A stretch of 34,025 nucleotides of DNA from Ectothiorhodospiraceae bacterium (GTDB taxonomy: Bacteria > Pseudomonadota > Gammaproteobacteria > SZUA-152), in contig NVUB02000089.1 of assembly GCA_002401775.2 (NCBI GenBank), forward strand, positions 1-34,025, given 5' to 3'. Both the position numbers and the translations under genes were made by a program. The notes under the pieces are model-generated. The model saw nothing but the letters and a program-made list of their open reading frames with translations, did not search any database and was not told the DNA's origin. Position 1 is the stretch's first letter. The number at the start of each line of letters is the position of its first letter. Shown one piece after another: positions 33,256 through 34,025 of this stretch.

Positions 33256-34025
33256 TTAACAATCTTGAATCGTGCTGTCCCAATCGAAGTAGTTGTCATG
33301 ACACACATTACATTCCTGAGTAGTCGGACAATGATCACCCGGCAGGTCATCTAAATGGCATTCGTTACACGAACCCAACACTTCGTTATGATCCACAGTA
33401 GATTCAGGACTCCAGTCGGTAGTGAGATGGCAAGCTTGGCAAACATCCGTGCTGAGAATATGCGTCGGGTTTTTGCCTTCAGCGATAATATTATCGTGAC
33501 AGTTGGAACAGGAGCCTATTACCTGCTCATGATCCACCGTGGTGGCAGGATCCCAAGCCACTTTGTTGTGGCAAGCCTCGCAAATAACACTGGCATCAAT
33601 GTGCGTCGCCGATTTACCGGTGGCGGTAACCCCATCATGACAACTGCTGCAGTTATCAATAATGCCGGTGTGATCAAACGTCGCGTTTGCCCAGTCTGTG
33701 GTGTCATGGCAGACACCACATTGCTGCGTGGTGGGAATATGCGTGGGTGATTTACCCGTGGCAATCACACCGTCATGGCAAGACGAACAGTTTTCGCCCA
33801 CTTGGGCATGATCCATAACCTTAAGTGGAGCCCAGCCTGCCGAAAGATGACACGCTTCACACACGTCACTACTGACAATGTGCGTCGCCGATTTACCGGT
33901 GGCGGTAACGCCATCGTGACAACTGCTGCAGTTATCAATAATGCCGGTGTGATCAAACGTCGCGTTTGCCCAGTCTGTGGTGTCATGGCAGACACCACAT
34001 TGCTGCGTGGTGGGAATATGCGTGG
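33256..34025 (-). CDS. Repetitive multiheme c-type cytochrome (5' end outside the window)
   Basis: The frame is open to the right edge, so the start and export signal are not seen; the visible part is 255 residues. It contains 11 CxxCH haem-binding motifs (CGVCH, CSSCH, CEACH, CSNCH, CQACH, CNECH, CNVCH and repeats). Repeats alternate a THI..xCxxCH half and a FDH/VDH..xCxxCH half, with DW or GW after alternate motifs; some histidines here may be distal ligands. Four haems fall in each 93-residue unit, and the DNA at 33601-33746 and 33880-34025 is almost identical (279-base period). Such proteins are exported and matured by the Ccm system. Electron transfer, possibly across or along the envelope, is the likely role. 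It is upstream of the cytochrome remnant and the barrel gene. Confidence 0.92.
   Translation of the reverse strand, partial: THIPTTQQCGVCHDTTDWANATFDHTGIIDNCSSCHDGVTATGKSATHIVSSDVCEACHLSAGWAPLKVMDHAQVGENCSSCHDGVIATGKSPTHIPTTQQCGVCHDTTDWANATFDHTGIIDNCSSCHDGVTATGKSATHIDASVICEACHNKVAWDPATTVDHEQVIGSCSNCHDNIIAEGKNPTHILSTDVCQACHLTTDWSPESTVDHNEVLGSCNECHLDDLPGDHCPTTQECNVCHDNYFDWDSTIQDC

Overview
The window looks like chromosomal DNA of a gammaproteobacterium. A conserved core occupies the middle: pgeF and rluD on one strand, bamD on the other, then glnB, nadE, sucD and sucC. DUF2058, a GlnB-type PII protein beside nadE, and BamD divergent from rluD all fit that class. I cannot name a genus. The accessory parts are unusually rich in short palindromic repeats, heptamer iterations and gene fragments.

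Layout. 1-2590: tandem repeats, a DDE transposase, a short coding remnant and A/T-rich DNA with 13-bp repeats. 2594-5933 (minus strand): a DUF2058 protein, a spermidine-synthase-like methyltransferase, a Rossmann-fold reductase-like protein, a repeat block, then a CGNR zinc-finger protein. 6346-8709 (plus): a short-chain dehydrogenase, a tautomerase and an exported alpha/beta hydrolase with a methionine-periodic linker, divergent from the CGNR gene that may regulate them. 9046-13736 (minus): a REC-GGDEF-EAL signalling protein, gamma-glutamyltransferase and an unrecognised protein. 13840-15575: repeat modules, a DUF1697 protein and a HEPN-like protein. 15806-23463: the conserved core. 23746-25464: an exported Sel1/ankyrin protein.

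25461-28681 is a patchwork. It holds duplicated intergenic modules, the last 35 codons of a lost paralogue of the outer-membrane gene at 29310, a toxin-antitoxin pair with a perfect palindromic operator, a DUF4143 ATPase and an orphan truncated second toxin copy. The toxin runs into the outer-membrane gene fragment, so its last codons are borrowed.

29310-34025 (minus) is the most interesting part. A repetitive multiheme c-type cytochrome runs off the right edge. It is followed by a frameshifted, partly deleted multiheme remnant, a small exported protein, and a 742-residue protein with a TPR-like section and a probable outer-membrane barrel. The last two share an N-terminal domain that I infer to be homologous. 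I suggest a cell-envelope electron-transfer or cytochrome-display locus that is partly decayed and has been duplicated at least once. This function is inference only.
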